A stretch of DNA of 64,000 nt from Aquimarina sp. MMG016 (GTDB lineage Bacteria; Bacteroidota; Bacteroidia; Flavobacteriales; Flavobacteriaceae): NCBI RefSeq assembly GCF_018100805.1, contig NZ_JAGJEA010000002.1, forward strand, positions 372,001 through 436,000. Reading direction: 5' to 3'. Shown in pieces: positions 24,415 through 34,779 of the stretch; position 1 is the stretch's first letter; each line of letters starts with the position of its first letter. The translations under genes were made by a program, and so were the position numbers. Under the pieces are notes generated by a model. The model ran no database searches. It was not told the origin of the DNA and was given only the letters and a program-made list of their open reading frames with translations.

Positions 24415-24862
24415 ATTGATGGTTTTTTGATCCACCATAGGCGGACGGGTTGATGAATTGCTTTGATGATTTTAGAATTTTATCTGTATCTTCTTTTAGT
24501 ATTCCAGATATATCCTTTGGTATTGTTTGATTTTTTTGTGATTTGATTGCTGTCTAGAGTTCTCATGATTATTGTTTTTTGATCCACCATAGGTGGACAG
24601 GTTGATGAATTGTTTTAGTGATTTTAGAATCTTATCTGTATCTTCTTTTAGTATTCCAGATATATCCTTTAGTATTATTTAATTTTTTTGTGATTTGGTT
24701 GTTGTCTAAGGTTCTCATGATTGTTGATTTTTGATCCACCATAGGCGGACAGGTTGATGAATTGTTTTAATGATTTTAGAATCTTATCTGTATCTTCTTT
24801 TAGTATTCCAGATATATCCTTTAGTATTGTTTGATTTTTTTGTGATTTGATTGCTGTCTAAA
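24407..24862 (-). repeat. Tandem repeat, three units of exactly 152 bp
   Basis: GTTCTCAT recurs at 24407, 24559, 24711 and 24863, a constant 152-base period. The three units are nearly identical over their full length, including GATCCACCATAGG, GTTGATGAATTG, TATCTGTATCTTC and AGATATATCC. Each unit on the minus strand holds an ATGAGAAC start followed by a 28-codon ORF (ending KRRYR) at 24480-24566, 24632-24718 and 24784-24870. After a shared seven-A run, a second frame stays open for about 50 codons (containing GILKEDTDKILKS). Near-palindromic TCCACCATAGGTGGA is also repeated. Confidence 0.9.
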
Positions 24863-25061
24863 GTTCTCATAATTGTTGTTTTTAAAGATTGATATTTATC
24901 TATATGACGTATTAAATTCAATTTCGTTACAGTACTATGTATAAAAAGGTACTATTTTAACTTGTTTTAACAAATATTACTGCTAAAAACAGTAAATAGG
25001 ACAGGTTTTGGTACTGTATTTTAGACTCAATTATTCTATTTTTATACTAAAACTAACTTTG

Positions 25062-25823
25062 ATGGATATAGATTTATCAGGAAAAACAATATTAGTAACA
25101 GGAGCTTCTGATGGAATAGGAAAAGGTATCGCAAATTTTTTAATGCAAATGGGAGGCACTGTAGCTGTTCATTATAATAGAAACAAAACCTCTGCCAAAG
25201 ATTTAATATCTAAGTATCCTGAAACAGGCTCCAAAGTATTTAAGGCAGATTTATCTGAGAGAGAGGAAGTGCTTTCACTTTTCAAGGAAGTACGAAAAGC
25301 TTTTGGGAAAATAGATGTTGTTATTTTGAACGCAGGTGTATTTCTTCCACATTCGACCAAAAAAACTACAGAAGATTGGTTTTCTGTTTGGAGAAAGACC
25401 ATGGCTATCAATTTAGACGCAGTGGGATTGTTGACCAAATTAGGAATAGAGCATTTTTTGGAACAAGGAGAAGGGCGATTTATTTACATAGCTAGCCGAG
25501 CAGTTTTTAGAGGAGAGACTGAAGAGTATCTAGGGTATGCTGCTTCAAAAGGAGGTATCGTATCTCTGGCAAGAAGCGTAGCCCGTTCTTTTGGAAAACA
25601 AAACATTAAATCTTTTATTGTTTCACCTGGTTTTACCAGAACACAAATGGCAGAAAGTTTTATTAAAAAGTATGGAGAAGAAAATGTGCTAAATGAAATA
25701 GCACTAAATGAACTTACTAAACCCGAAGATTTAGCTCCACTAATTGCATTGATGTGTAGTGGAGCGATGGATCATGCTACAGGTGCTACTATTGATATGA
25801 ATGCAGGAAGTCATATTAGATAA
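25062..25823 (+). CDS. Short-chain dehydrogenase/reductase (SDR)
   Basis: 253 residues from the ATG at 25062 (MDIDLSGKTILVTGASDGIG); an earlier in-frame start at 25008 is rejected as it adds a non-family extension. Cofactor motif TGASDGIG, catalytic triad Ser (YIASRAVF), Tyr and Lys (YLGYAASKGG) and NAG motif (VILNAGVF) are all present. Classical SDR, cytosolic, NAD(P)H-dependent. The substrate is unknown; resemblance to 3-oxoacyl-ACP reductases is generic. Lies alone downstream of the tandem repeat. Confidence 0.88.
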   Translation: MDIDLSGKTILVTGASDGIGKGIANFLMQMGGTVAVHYNRNKTSAKDLISKYPETGSKVFKADLSEREEVLSLFKEVRKAFGKIDVVILNAGVFLPHSTKKTTEDWFSVWRKTMAINLDAVGLLTKLGIEHFLEQGEGRFIYIASRAVFRGETEEYLGYAASKGGIVSLARSVARSFGKQNIKSFIVSPGFTRTQMAESFIKKYGEENVLNEIALNELTKPEDLAPLIALMCSGAMDHATGATIDMNAGSHIR

Positions 25824-25829
25824 TATGCG

Positions 25830-26267
25830 CTATTCCTTAACTCTAATGGCTTCAAAAGTTTTAAAAAGAATTCCTTTATAAGCTCTGATATAACATAAAT
25901 TTAAATCATCATTATCAATCCATACTTTTACGGTATAGGTTTTTCCGCTATCTGCATTATATATTGTCCCCCCTGATAAATATCCATCTTCGTCATAGTT
26001 TAGGTCATTAAGAATATCTATACCTACTAATTTTCGACTTCGAAGTTCTTTAGAAGGGTTTTTATTATCTAAACCATTAAGGTTAGATATTGGGTGTTCT
26101 GCACGTTTAAGGATTTTTCCATAAAAAGTATTGTGTTGTTCATATATCTCGATAATGGATCCTCCTTGGATACGCCATTTTCCTATATAAGTTTCAGGAG
26201 TAACAGACAATGATGCATTCAGAAAAAATATACCTAGTAGTAAGATAATTCTGGTCGTAAAAAGCAT
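25830..26267 (-). CDS. DUF2147 domain protein, exported
   Basis: 145 residues from the ATG at 26267, giving signal peptide MLFTTRIILLLGIFFLNASL; a longer reading to 26312 is possible. The mature part follows DUF2147: YIGKWRIQGGSIIEIYEQ, FYGKILK, the NPSKELRSRKLVGIDIL segment, GGTIYNADSGKTYTVKVW and a final aromatic/basic strand. It is a small all-beta periplasmic domain of unknown function. It converges on the SDR gene with only six bases between the stops. Confidence 0.82.
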   Translation of the reverse strand: MLFTTRIILLLGIFFLNASLSVTPETYIGKWRIQGGSIIEIYEQHNTFYGKILKRAEHPISNLNGLDNKNPSKELRSRKLVGIDILNDLNYDEDGYLSGGTIYNADSGKTYTVKVWIDNDDLNLCYIRAYKGILFKTFEAIRVKE

Positions 26268-26542
26268 AAAGTTGAATAGTGTTAGCACCGTAATGTAATA
26301 ATAATTTTCCAAAACACTTAATAAATTGTTAAAATCAAACTGAATTTACAGGATTTGTTTCTTGTAAGATTAATGGTTTTATTACAAAATTTTATGTGCT
26401 TACCGTAGAATAATTATGTGTTTAAATTTTGTTTAAAATTCTCACTGATTTTATTATTACCTTGTAGATTAACGAACTGTTAATCAATAATTAAAACAAA
26501 TAATCTTAAACTCAATTTAACTTAAAAACTACTCTTAAAACC

Positions 26543-29500
26543 ATGAAAAATGTTTTCATTTTTGCACTATTAGTGATCTTCACTTTTAGTACAAAACTTA
26601 TCGCACAACAAAATGATTTAGAACGAGCCAATGAATACCTCGATATTAAAGGAGAAGTAATTTTTACTTTCTTTATTCAGGATAAATCAGAGCTTAGCAC
26701 TATTACCAAAGAATTATCGATTGTTCATTACGACGAAGCAACTAGAACTGTAAAGGTGATGGCTAATAAAAACCAGTTTTCTAATTTTTTACTAAAAAAT
26801 ATTCCTTTTAAAGCTTCTCAAAAAGATAATATAGTTGGTGAACGATTAATGACAAAGGATTTGACCATTAAAGCAGCTACTTTTCCCTTAACAGCATATC
26901 CAACCTATGCAGATTATGTATCTATGATGAACGATTTTGCCACGAATAACGCATCAATATGTAAGCTAGAAAATATTGGAGCAACCACAGAAGGTGATAA
27001 ATCAATTCTATTCGTAAAACTATCGGATAATGTTAATGATAATGAGCAAGAACCAAGAGTGATGTATACATCATCTATGCATGGTGATGAAATTGCCGGT
27101 TACCCTATGATGCTTAATCTTATCGATTATTTACTCAATGCGTATAATGATACTAGTAACCCACGTCATGCAGAAATCAAGAACCTTTTGGATAATAATG
27201 AAGTATGGATTAACCCGTTGGCAAATCCCGATGGTACTTATAGAAATAGTGCAAATAATACATCTGTGGCAAATGCAACACGTGGAAATGCTAATAATGT
27301 AGACTTAAATAGAAATTACCCTGACCCAGACGATGGTCCTAATCCGGATGGTAATTCGTATCAGACAGAGACTTTAGCTTTTATGGCTTTTGCTGACTCT
27401 AAACATTTCGTGTTGTCTGCTAATTTTCACGGAGGTATCGAATTAATTAATTATCCTTGGGATACTTATGCAGGAGCACACCCGGATGAGGATTATTTTA
27501 TACATGTGTCTGAAGAATACAGGGATTTATGTCAGGCTAATAGTCCAAATGGGTATTTTGATGGTTTAAATAATGGGATTACTAATGGTTATGATTGGTA
27601 TGAAGTACAGGGAGGAAGACAAGATTATCAAATCTATAATCAAAAAGGAAGAGAAGTAACTGTGGAATTATCAAATGCTAAAACACCAGCTTCTAGTCAA
27701 TTAGTAAATTTTTGGAATTATAATAGAGATGCGTTGATAGCTTTTTTAAATCAGATAAACTATGGAATACGAGGAGTAGTTACGGATGCAGTAACTAATC
27801 AGCCTATAGAAGCAAAAGTTACTATTATCGGAAAAGAAAGTTATGAATCCTGGGTTCCCACAGAACTACCAGAAGGGGATTATTATAGACCTATAAAAGG
27901 TGGGACATATGATATTTTGTTTGAAGCAGAATGTTATGAATCAATTACTATTACTGGAGTTTCTGTTTCTGATAATGCTTCAGTGGTACAAAATGTGCAA
28001 TTAACACCTATAGGAGGTGTGGCACCAACTGGGTTGATAGCATCTAATATTCAGTCTACAGCCGCGACTTTAAGTTGGACAGCCAGCTCAGGAGCTTCGT
28101 ATGATCTGCGATATCGTACTATTGGAAGTACCAATTGGACAACAGTGCCATCGACAAATAATACTTTAAATATTACAGGTTTACTTGCTGAAACGCAATA
28201 TGAAGCCCAGGTAAGAAGTAATTGTTCTGGAGGATCAAGCTCTCCATATAGCAATGCTATCAATTTCACAACTACTTCTACATCAGCCTGTGCAGGAATA
28301 AACAATTTCCCATATAAGGAGAGTTTTGAATCTGGTTTAGGAGTTTGGACAAATGCGTCTGGAGATGATATTGATTGGACTCGTGATTCTGGAGGCACCC
28401 CTTCTAACGGAACGGGACCTTCATCAGGGCAGGATGGAGCTTTTTATATGTATACAGAGGCTTCCGGATCTACGACAGGTTATCCTAATAAAGTTGCGAT
28501 TCTAAACAGCCCATGTATAGATCTTTCCAACCTACTAGGAGTATCTCTGGAATTTGGATATCATATGTATGGCACTAATATGGGAACTCTCGAGGTTTTG
28601 GTAAGTACAGATAATGGAGGAAGTTATACTTCGATCTGGTCACAGACCGGGAACCAAGGAAATTCATGGAATCAGTCTACTATTGATCTTACATCTTATG
28701 CAGGATCAGTGATTAAATTACAATTCATAGGAACTACAGGTAATGGTTTTAGAAGTGACATAGCTGTCGATAATATTAAAATACAATCTTCTACACCTGA
28801 TACTGAAGCACCAACGACTCCTGGTAATTTGTCAGTTCTTAATGTCACTGCTACTACCGCAAATCTTTCTTGGAATGCTTCAACAGATAATATAGGGGTA
28901 ACGGAATATGAGATTTACCAAGGAAATACTTTGTTAACAAACTCAACAACTAATAATACAGTAGTTGCTGGTTTATCTCCTAATACAACATATTCTTTTT
29001 CTGTAGTAGCTAAAGATGCTGCGGGAAACAGTTCTCCACCAAGTAACTCAATAAACGTTACTACATTAGAAACTACACTAACGTATTGTGATTCTAAAGG
29101 GAATAATGTAAATGATGAATTTATAGATTATGTAGGATTAGGCGGAATAGATAATGTTACCGGAGCGAATGAAGGATATGGTGATTTTACATCCTTGATA
29201 GGGAATGTACCTTATGGTTCTAATACGATTACTTTAAGTGTTGGATATACAGGTACAATCTATACTGAATTTTGGAGTGTCTGGATTGATCTTAATCAGA
29301 ATGGTATATTTGAATCTACAGAACTTGTAATGTCCGATTCTACAAGAAGTAGTGCGAATCAATCATATAATTTTAATGTTCCAAATACCGCACTCTCGGG
29401 TAATACCAGAATGCGTGTATCTATGAAATATAATTCAGCTTCAGCTCCTTGTGAAACTTTTACTTACGGAGAGGTAGAAGATTATACAGTAAATATAGGA

Positions 29501-29773
29501 GCTCCTTCAATTTTGAAACAAAATGATATAATACAAAAAAATAATAACCTTTGGTTATATCCAAATCCTGTTCAAAATGGTGTCTTATTTGTAAAAGGAT
29601 TACAAGATAGAAAAGCTTCGTATGCTATTGTAAACTATTTAGGTCAGGTCGTTAATCAGGCTAAACTATTAGAAAACCAGATTGATGTATCATCTTTAAA
29701 TAACGGAATATATATATTAAAGGTAAATAGCAATCAAGAACTAATAACCAAAAGGTTTTTGATAAGTAAATAA
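26543..29773 (+). CDS. T9SS-secreted M14 zinc carboxypeptidase with FN3, MAM-like and GEVED domains
   Basis: 1076 residues. Signal peptide to about residue 22 (IAQ). The M14 domain (about 115-405) has zinc ligands H180 and E183 in SSMHGDEIAG, a third His in SANFHGGIELINYP, the Asn-Arg substrate motif VDLNRNYPDPDDG and the catalytic Glu in GREVTVELSN. Then a carboxypeptidase-regulatory-like beta domain, one FN3 domain, a MAM-like segment (SLEFGYHMYGTNMGTLEVLV), a second FN3, a GEVED domain (YGEVEDYTVNI) and a C-terminal type A T9SS sorting domain (LWLYPNPVQNGVLFVKG, ending KRFLISK). It should be exported across the outer membrane to digest peptides. Confidence 0.92.
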   Translation: MKNVFIFALLVIFTFSTKLIAQQNDLERANEYLDIKGEVIFTFFIQDKSELSTITKELSIVHYDEATRTVKVMANKNQFSNFLLKNIPFKASQKDNIVGERLMTKDLTIKAATFPLTAYPTYADYVSMMNDFATNNASICKLENIGATTEGDKSILFVKLSDNVNDNEQEPRVMYTSSMHGDEIAGYPMMLNLIDYLLNAYNDTSNPRHAEIKNLLDNNEVWINPLANPDGTYRNSANNTSVANATRGNANNVDLNRNYPDPDDGPNPDGNSYQTETLAFMAFADSKHFVLSANFHGGIELINYPWDTYAGAHPDEDYFIHVSEEYRDLCQANSPNGYFDGLNNGITNGYDWYEVQGGRQDYQIYNQKGREVTVELSNAKTPASSQLVNFWNYNRDALIAFLNQINYGIRGVVTDAVTNQPIEAKVTIIGKESYESWVPTELPEGDYYRPIKGGTYDILFEAECYESITITGVSVSDNASVVQNVQLTPIGGVAPTGLIASNIQSTAATLSWTASSGASYDLRYRTIGSTNWTTVPSTNNTLNITGLLAETQYEAQVRSNCSGGSSSPYSNAINFTTTSTSACAGINNFPYKESFESGLGVWTNASGDDIDWTRDSGGTPSNGTGPSSGQDGAFYMYTEASGSTTGYPNKVAILNSPCIDLSNLLGVSLEFGYHMYGTNMGTLEVLVSTDNGGSYTSIWSQTGNQGNSWNQSTIDLTSYAGSVIKLQFIGTTGNGFRSDIAVDNIKIQSSTPDTEAPTTPGNLSVLNVTATTANLSWNASTDNIGVTEYEIYQGNTLLTNSTTNNTVVAGLSPNTTYSFSVVAKDAAGNSSPPSNSINVTTLETTLTYCDSKGNNVNDEFIDYVGLGGIDNVTGANEGYGDFTSLIGNVPYGSNTITLSVGYTGTIYTEFWSVWIDLNQNGIFESTELVMSDSTRSSANQSYNFNVPNTALSGNTRMRVSMKYNSASAPCETFTYGEVEDYTVNIGAPSILKQNDIIQKNNNLWLYPNPVQNGVLFVKGLQDRKASYAIVNYLGQVVNQAKLLENQIDVSSLNNGIYILKVNSNQELITKRFLISK

Positions 29774-29791
29774 AACAATATTGAATATTAG

Positions 29792-29825
29792 AAAACGAGC
29801 CATATGATTACATAAGGCTCGTTTT
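29792..29825. terminator. Bidirectional terminator
   Basis: Arms AAAACGAGCC and GGCTCGTTTT with a 14-base loop, T run on the plus side; between the carboxypeptidase and the convergent DUF779 gene. Confidence 0.85.
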
Positions 29826-29835
29826 TTATTACTAC

Positions 29836-30213
29836 TTAACTTATCTCTCCAATATGCACTGGAGTCAATATTTCAGTTTCCTGTTCAGTATACATGCGAG
29901 ATTTGATTACAAACCGAACACCTAAAGGGATTTCCAGAGAAAAACTAGATCCACGTCCTTCTACAACATCTACGGTAAGTTGAGTATGTTTCCAATACTC
30001 AAACTGATCCTGAGACATATAAAAATCACAGTGGTGAATACTTCCTAACCAAATATCAGTTTCATTAATCATTAATTCTCCTTTGGGATAGCACATAGGA
30101 GAAGAACCATCACAACAACCTCCACTTTGATGAAACATCAATTCCCCGTGTTCCTTCCGTAGGATTTCTATTATAGCTTTTGCAGCATCGGTAACCGTTA
30201 CACGCAATATCAT
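29836..30213 (-). CDS. DUF779 domain protein
   Basis: 125 residues matching DUF779: FHQSGGCCDGSSPMCYPKGE near residue 30 with a CC pair and a further Cys, HHCDFYMSQDQFEYWKHTQL, and the C-terminal SLEIPLGVRFVIKSR. It has no signal peptide. It starts 11 bases after the aldehyde dehydrogenase stop, and DUF779 genes are habitually next to ExaC-type aldehyde dehydrogenases. An accessory or metal/redox role in that pathway is inferred; the reaction is unknown. Confidence 0.85.
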   Translation of the reverse strand: MILRVTVTDAAKAIIEILRKEHGELMFHQSGGCCDGSSPMCYPKGELMINETDIWLGSIHHCDFYMSQDQFEYWKHTQLTVDVVEGRGSSFSLEIPLGVRFVIKSRMYTEQETEILTPVHIGEIS

Positions 30214-30224
30214 AATATTAGTTT

Positions 30225-31748
30225 TTAGAAAAATCCAAGTGCCTTTTTATCATAGGATATAAGCATATTTTTGGTTTGGCGATAGTGATTGAGCATCATT
30301 TTATGATTTTCTCGACCTATACCAGATTTTTTATAACCTCCAAAAGGTGCATGCGCAGGGTAATTATGATAGCAATTTACCCAAACACGACCTGCTTGGA
30401 CTGCTCTAGAGATTTGATATGCTTGATGTGTATCACGTGTCCATACTCCAGCACCTAGTCCATATAACGTATCATTAGCAATTTCTATAGCTTCGGCTTC
30501 ATCTTTAAAAGTAGTGACACACGCTACAGGCCCAAAAATCTCTTCTTGAAATACACGCATTTTGTTATTTCCTCTTAATAATGTGGGTTGCACATAATAT
30601 CCATTTTCTAAACCTTCTACATAAGCAGCCTTACCACCGGTAAGAACCTCACATCCTTCATCTTTTCCAATATTGATGTAGTTAATAACCTTTTCAAATT
30701 GATCATTTGATGCTTGTGCTCCCATCATAGTTTCGGGATCAAGAGGATGCCCTAGTTTAATTGCTTCCGTACGTTCAATAACACGTTCAATAAATTGATC
30801 ATAAATACTTTCTTGTATTAGAATTCTTGATGGGCAAGTGCAAACTTCTCCTTGATTTAAAGCAAACATAACTGCTCCTTCCAAACACTTATCAAAGAAG
30901 TCATCATCGGTTTCCATGATACTTTCGAAGAAAATGTTAGGAGATTTTCCACCTAATTCTAGAGTGACCGGAGTAATATTTTTTGATGCATACTGCATGA
31001 TTAATTGTCCGGTAGTAGTTTCTCCTGTAAATGCTACTTTTTTAATACGTGGATTAGACGCCAGTGGTTTCCCAGCTTCTATACCAAAACCATTTACTAC
31101 GTTAAGCACACCGGGAGGTAATATACCTTCAATCAGTTCCATTAAAATCATAATACCAACAGGTGTTTGTTCTGCAGGTTTTAATACAACACAATTTCCT
31201 GCTGCTAGTGCAGGAGCTACTTTCCAGGTAGCCATTAATATAGGAAAATTCCAAGGGATGATTTGTCCTACTACACCAAGTGGTTCAGGTATATTAAGGC
31301 ATAAAGTATTATTATCTATTTCGCTTGCGGAACCTTCTTCTGCACGAATGACTCCTGCAAAATATCTAAAATGATCTATAGCCAGCGGCATATCAGCCGC
31401 AAGAGTTTCTCTAATAGCTTTTCCGTTGTCCCAGGTCTCAGCTCTGGCCAGTTCTTCTAAATTTTCTTCAATAACGTCTGCAATTTTTAATAAACAATTA
31501 CTCCGAAAAGTAGCAGAGGAGTTATTCCATTCTGGCGCGGCTTTCCAGGCGGCGTCTATAGCGAGTTCAATATCTTCACTAGTCGATCGTGCTACTTTAG
31601 TAAAACTGGTTCCATCAACTGGCGAAATGTTATCAAAATATTCACCCTTAACTGGGCTTGTCCATTTTCCTCCAATATAATTATCATATTGGGCTTTGAA
31701 GCTAGGTCTTTTTTCTTTGCCTTTTGGAGTTGGTTTGGCGATACTCAT
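30225..31748 (-). CDS. NAD-dependent aldehyde dehydrogenase (ExaC/AldB type)
   Basis: 507 residues from the ATG at 31748 ([13 protein letters not shown]); an extension to 31802 is rejected because it adds a hydrophobic stretch foreign to the family. Landmarks: [29 protein letters not shown], catalytic Glu in [10 protein letters not shown], catalytic Cys in [11 protein letters not shown], and [13 protein letters not shown]. It oxidises aldehydes such as acetaldehyde to acids in the cytosol. Forms a two-gene operon with DUF779. Unlike many such pairs no AraC regulator adjoins it. Confidence 0.92.
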   Translation of the reverse strand: MSIAKPTPKGKEKRPSFKAQYDNYIGGKWTSPVKGEYFDNISPVDGTSFTKVARSTSEDIELAIDAAWKAAPEWNNSSATFRSNCLLKIADVIEENLEELARAETWDNGKAIRETLAADMPLAIDHFRYFAGVIRAEEGSASEIDNNTLCLNIPEPLGVVGQIIPWNFPILMATWKVAPALAAGNCVVLKPAEQTPVGIMILMELIEGILPPGVLNVVNGFGIEAGKPLASNPRIKKVAFTGETTTGQLIMQYASKNITPVTLELGGKSPNIFFESIMETDDDFFDKCLEGAVMFALNQGEVCTCPSRILIQESIYDQFIERVIERTEAIKLGHPLDPETMMGAQASNDQFEKVINYINIGKDEGCEVLTGGKAAYVEGLENGYYVQPTLLRGNNKMRVFQEEIFGPVACVTTFKDEAEAIEIANDTLYGLGAGVWTRDTHQAYQISRAVQAGRVWVNCYHNYPAHAPFGGYKKSGIGRENHKMMLNHYRQTKNMLISYDKKALGFF

Positions 31749-32027
31749 AATAATAAAATTAAAATGTTGTGAGAATAGAGATAAAATTGATTTGTCAAAC
31801 AAAAAAAGTTAACGGTTTGACAATAAAGGACGTACCTTTAAATATAACTCATTTTTGACAATTTCAAGTAAGGAATCTTGTTAATATTATTATTAATTCT
31901 ATGGAATTATTATGTTTTTTTAGAAGAATTAAATTTCACATTATTTTTAAGGATTAGTCGCTTTCAGAAAGTAAATGATAAAGTAAATCGTTTACCTTTT
32001 TTAGGAGTAATATATTGTAAAGAGGAA

Positions 32028-33104
32028 TTATTTAAGTATAAATTGAATTTTGTACTCATAGATAGAGTTAGAGGAATTGTCGTCCGTCAACTCATTAATT
32101 TTATGGTCAAATAATCTTTCCAAGCTATTGCCGGCCAAGTCTTCGATTTTTGGGCTAAATACAATATGATAAATACCTTTTTTCCATGGATAGATAGGAG
32201 TGAACTCTAATATAGTTTCATGGTCACTTAACTTCCAGGTACCTTGTATTTCATTTTCTTTGTTATGCAGTATAGAAATATTGTTTAAAGTACTGCCATA
32301 ATCGAGAGATTCATTACAATCAATGATAAGAGAAGATGTAGAATTGATTTTGGGAGGGATTAGGTTCCAGGAATTTATAGTCGGCTTATTGCGATCAGCG
32401 ATTGTAGTTTGAAAAGAGTGCATAAAATCCTTTTTCATCCCAACACCATTCTGATCTTCTAATGTTTTTAATACAACTAGACTATACTTATTAAAACCAT
32501 CCTTATTAAAAACAGGTCCTAGTTTTGTATTAGGGATTAGTCCGCGTTTTTGTCTACCAGGTTCAATCCATACTGTTAGTAGTTTACCATTATCTGATAT
32601 TAAAGCATTTTCCAGAGGAAGTATTGATCTAGGTATTGTATCTCCAACAGCATTTAGAAAGCGTATATGATTGTAAACGAAAACTTCACTTATTGGATTT
32701 GAGAATTGGATATACCACTTTAAAATATTAGAAGGAAGAATCTTTGAAGAAGGGTATATTGCTTCAACTTTTAGAGGTTTATAGCTTTTAGGAGGAGTTT
32801 TTATTATAAAATAATCAATTATGTTTTCATATACGATTGTATATTCTTGATTATAAGTAAATGGTACTAATGGAAAAAAATGAAGTCGTTTATCTTCTTC
32901 TCTTATTTCACCCAATATAGGGTTGGTAGTTGATAAATCACTTTCAGTAATTTGACCTCTATATATTTTAAAGTCATCTATTTTGTTTGTATCTCGATAT
33001 AATACAATTTGGGTTTGATCAAAAGTAAAATCCGGAGATGTTTGAGCTAACATCTCCGGAATACTACAAAGTAATATTATTGTAATGTAAATAAGGTTCT
33101 TCAA
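32028..33104 (-). CDS. Exported protein with Ig-like (SbsA-type) domains
   Basis: 358 residues, signal peptide ending near MLAQ. Two bacterial Ig-like domains can be traced: one around IQFSNPISEVFVYNHIRFL to WIEPGRQKRGLIPN, and one near the end (IIDCNESLDYGSTLNNISI, then GIYHIVFSPKIEDLAGNSL), the latter matching the SbsA Ig-like pattern closing on LEDLAGN. Probably periplasmic or surface-exposed. It is the second gene of an operon, 11 bases after the gene at 33116. No enzymatic motif seen. Confidence 0.65.
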   Translation of the reverse strand: MKNLIYITIILLCSIPEMLAQTSPDFTFDQTQIVLYRDTNKIDDFKIYRGQITESDLSTTNPILGEIREEDKRLHFFPLVPFTYNQEYTIVYENIIDYFIIKTPPKSYKPLKVEAIYPSSKILPSNILKWYIQFSNPISEVFVYNHIRFLNAVGDTIPRSILPLENALISDNGKLLTVWIEPGRQKRGLIPNTKLGPVFNKDGFNKYSLVVLKTLEDQNGVGMKKDFMHSFQTTIADRNKPTINSWNLIPPKINSTSSLIIDCNESLDYGSTLNNISILHNKENEIQGTWKLSDHETILEFTPIYPWKKGIYHIVFSPKIEDLAGNSLERLFDHKINELTDDNSSNSIYEYKIQFILK

Positions 33105-33115
33105 ACTAGATTATA

Positions 33116-34225
33116 TTATTTAACCCACCAACTACTACCCATTTTCAACGCTAGGTTACCGTTTGATTCTCTTTGTACCATAAGAAAATCGGTATCTCCA
33201 TATTTATCCAATTGTTGAACGTTAACAAATGGAAGGTTTACATAACTAACTCCTTCGGCAGCACCCTTCTTTGTAACCGGTGTGGTAAGTGAATCTTCAT
33301 AAGCTTCGAGGTCTTTAAAATCCATTTTCATTAGAGGTCGATTGTTATTAGCAATGAGCAGATAATGTTTATCTTCACTTCCTATTTCTATGATATCTAC
33401 TGGAGAATTACCACTACCTAATTCTGCTACTGTTCTACCTTTATTATGCTTTCCTGGTTTTATTTCATTTATAGGAAAAACTACAAGTGGGGTACAGGTA
33501 TATCCTGCAACAATATGTGTATTGCCTTTGATCTTTGTTGGAATAAATGTTTTGATAGGGGCGTGAGTTTCGTATTTACCGTGTGCGGCATGATAGATTT
33601 CTAAGGAACTATAATTCTGTTCTTTAGAAAAAGGAAAATCAATGGATCTAAACGTGGAAGCGAACTCTTTGTTGCTTAAACCTGATAAAAGCACTTTGCC
33701 AGAGGAATATTTTATATCCGCTACAGCCCATTTACGAAGCTCTCGACCTCGTTTATCTTTTGCTTCTTTAGCCACAGGATCCAATAAAGTGGTTTTACTA
33801 AAAGAAACATTATCCAGTGGTACTACCTTTAATGTGTTATTGTCAACTCTTAATAATACTACCTTACCTGAACTATGAAGTATAGACAGATAAATATTGT
33901 TATTCTCGGGGTTAACAGCCATATCGGTGATTTGAATCTGGTCTACTTTAGAACCAAGCATATCAGCAATAAGATTATCCAGTTGATTAATTTTTACTTT
34001 AGAATTATCTGTTTTAGCATGTTTACTTAGATCAACTGCTACAATCTGTGCTGATTTACTATCACCAATAAACAAAATACCTTCAGGGCCAAAAAACATA
34101 CTGTTAATAGATGTTATACCTGGATCACCTGTTTTGAAATCTGATTTTAGCGAAGAATTAGCCTGAATTGTAAATGTCGAAAAAAGAAAGATAGATAGGA
34201 TGGTGGAAGTCAAATATGTTTTCAT
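33116..34225 (-). CDS. Exported protein, probable beta-propeller (NHL/SMP-30-like)
   Basis: 369 residues. Signal peptide ending near QANS. Repeated blade-like units with the pattern small-hydrophobic-D/N-Pro (INSMFFGPEGILFIGDSKSAQIVAVDL, ITDMAVNPENNNIYLSIL, VADIKYSSGKVLLSGL, IEIGSEDKHYLLIANN) suggest a six-bladed propeller. No catalytic residues are evident. It is co-transcribed with the Ig-like protein downstream; both may work together in the periplasm, but what they bind is unknown. Confidence 0.6.
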   Translation of the reverse strand: MKTYLTSTILSIFLFSTFTIQANSSLKSDFKTGDPGITSINSMFFGPEGILFIGDSKSAQIVAVDLSKHAKTDNSKVKINQLDNLIADMLGSKVDQIQITDMAVNPENNNIYLSILHSSGKVVLLRVDNNTLKVVPLDNVSFSKTTLLDPVAKEAKDKRGRELRKWAVADIKYSSGKVLLSGLSNKEFASTFRSIDFPFSKEQNYSSLEIYHAAHGKYETHAPIKTFIPTKIKGNTHIVAGYTCTPLVVFPINEIKPGKHNKGRTVAELGSGNSPVDIIEIGSEDKHYLLIANNNRPLMKMDFKDLEAYEDSLTTPVTKKGAAEGVSYVNLPFVNVQQLDKYGDTDFLMVQRESNGNLALKMGSSWWVK

Positions 34226-34547
34226 GATGAGTGATTTATGAAATGATCAATTTTTTAAAATTAAAGAAAAAGAGTAGAGGGTGCAGTTAAAAAACTCCCA
34301 ATAGTACTTAAAGATATGTTAGGTAATTATAATTCTATTTTAGAGTACTATAAATGTATAAACACAGATATTTAGTTGTTCCTTATAAACACTTTATTGG
34401 ACTTTAAATACTACAATAAGTTTTTGAAGAAGCTCATAATAGTCTATTTATTATATATGAGGAAGGTAGCATTATAAATATGCAGAAAGAATACTACATG
34501 CTTTAGACGAAATATAAAGGGTTAATTCAGAAAACATATGAATACTA
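34226..34547. other. Intergenic stretch, nothing recognised
   Basis: About 320 AT-rich bases between the propeller gene's start and the end of the small HTH gene. No ORF beyond a dozen codons, no hairpin with T tract and no repeat that I could find. Confidence 0.5.
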
Positions 34548-34757
34548 CTACTTTCTAACAGAATCTATAATATCCTTTATTTCTACTCCCATATAATCAG
34601 CAATTCTTTGTAATCTCTCGAAGTCTTTTGCCAGGTTTTTTCTCTTGACTACATAATCTCCTGCCTGTGGACTAACTCCTAATGTTTTAGAAATTCCATA
34701 CACCGTTTTTTGCCCATTACTTTTTTTAAGTAATCTTTTTAATTTCTTGTTAACCAT
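34548..34757 (-). CDS. Small helix-turn-helix protein (XRE/Cro-like)
   Basis: 69 residues. The segment TVYGISKTLGVSPQAGDYVV then LERLQ-like DFERLQRIADYMGVEIKDI has the helix spacing of the lambda Cro/XRE fold, with a basic N-terminus (KKLKRLLKK). There is no other domain, so it should be a small DNA-binding protein acting as a dimer. It is divergent from the secreted-protein gene at 34870; the 112-base gap between the starts contains three copies of an ATATACAAAT-type sequence, the probable operator. Confidence 0.7.
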   Translation of the reverse strand: MVNKKLKRLLKKSNGQKTVYGISKTLGVSPQAGDYVVKRKNLAKDFERLQRIADYMGVEIKDIIDSVRK

Positions 34758-34779
34758 AATAAAATAAGATAAAAGGAAT

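Noticed and set aside
24407..24862. CRISPR array
   Set aside because: Units are 152 bp and nearly identical throughout; there is no short repeat alternating with unique spacers and no cas gene.
28051..28398. Minus-strand ORF inside the M14 carboxypeptidase
   Set aside because: Antisense of FN3-encoding sequence with atypical composition (Pro/Val-rich), no signal of its own.
34226..34547. Small RNA or tRNA in the 320-base gap
   Set aside because: No cloverleaf, terminator or conserved stem found on either strand.
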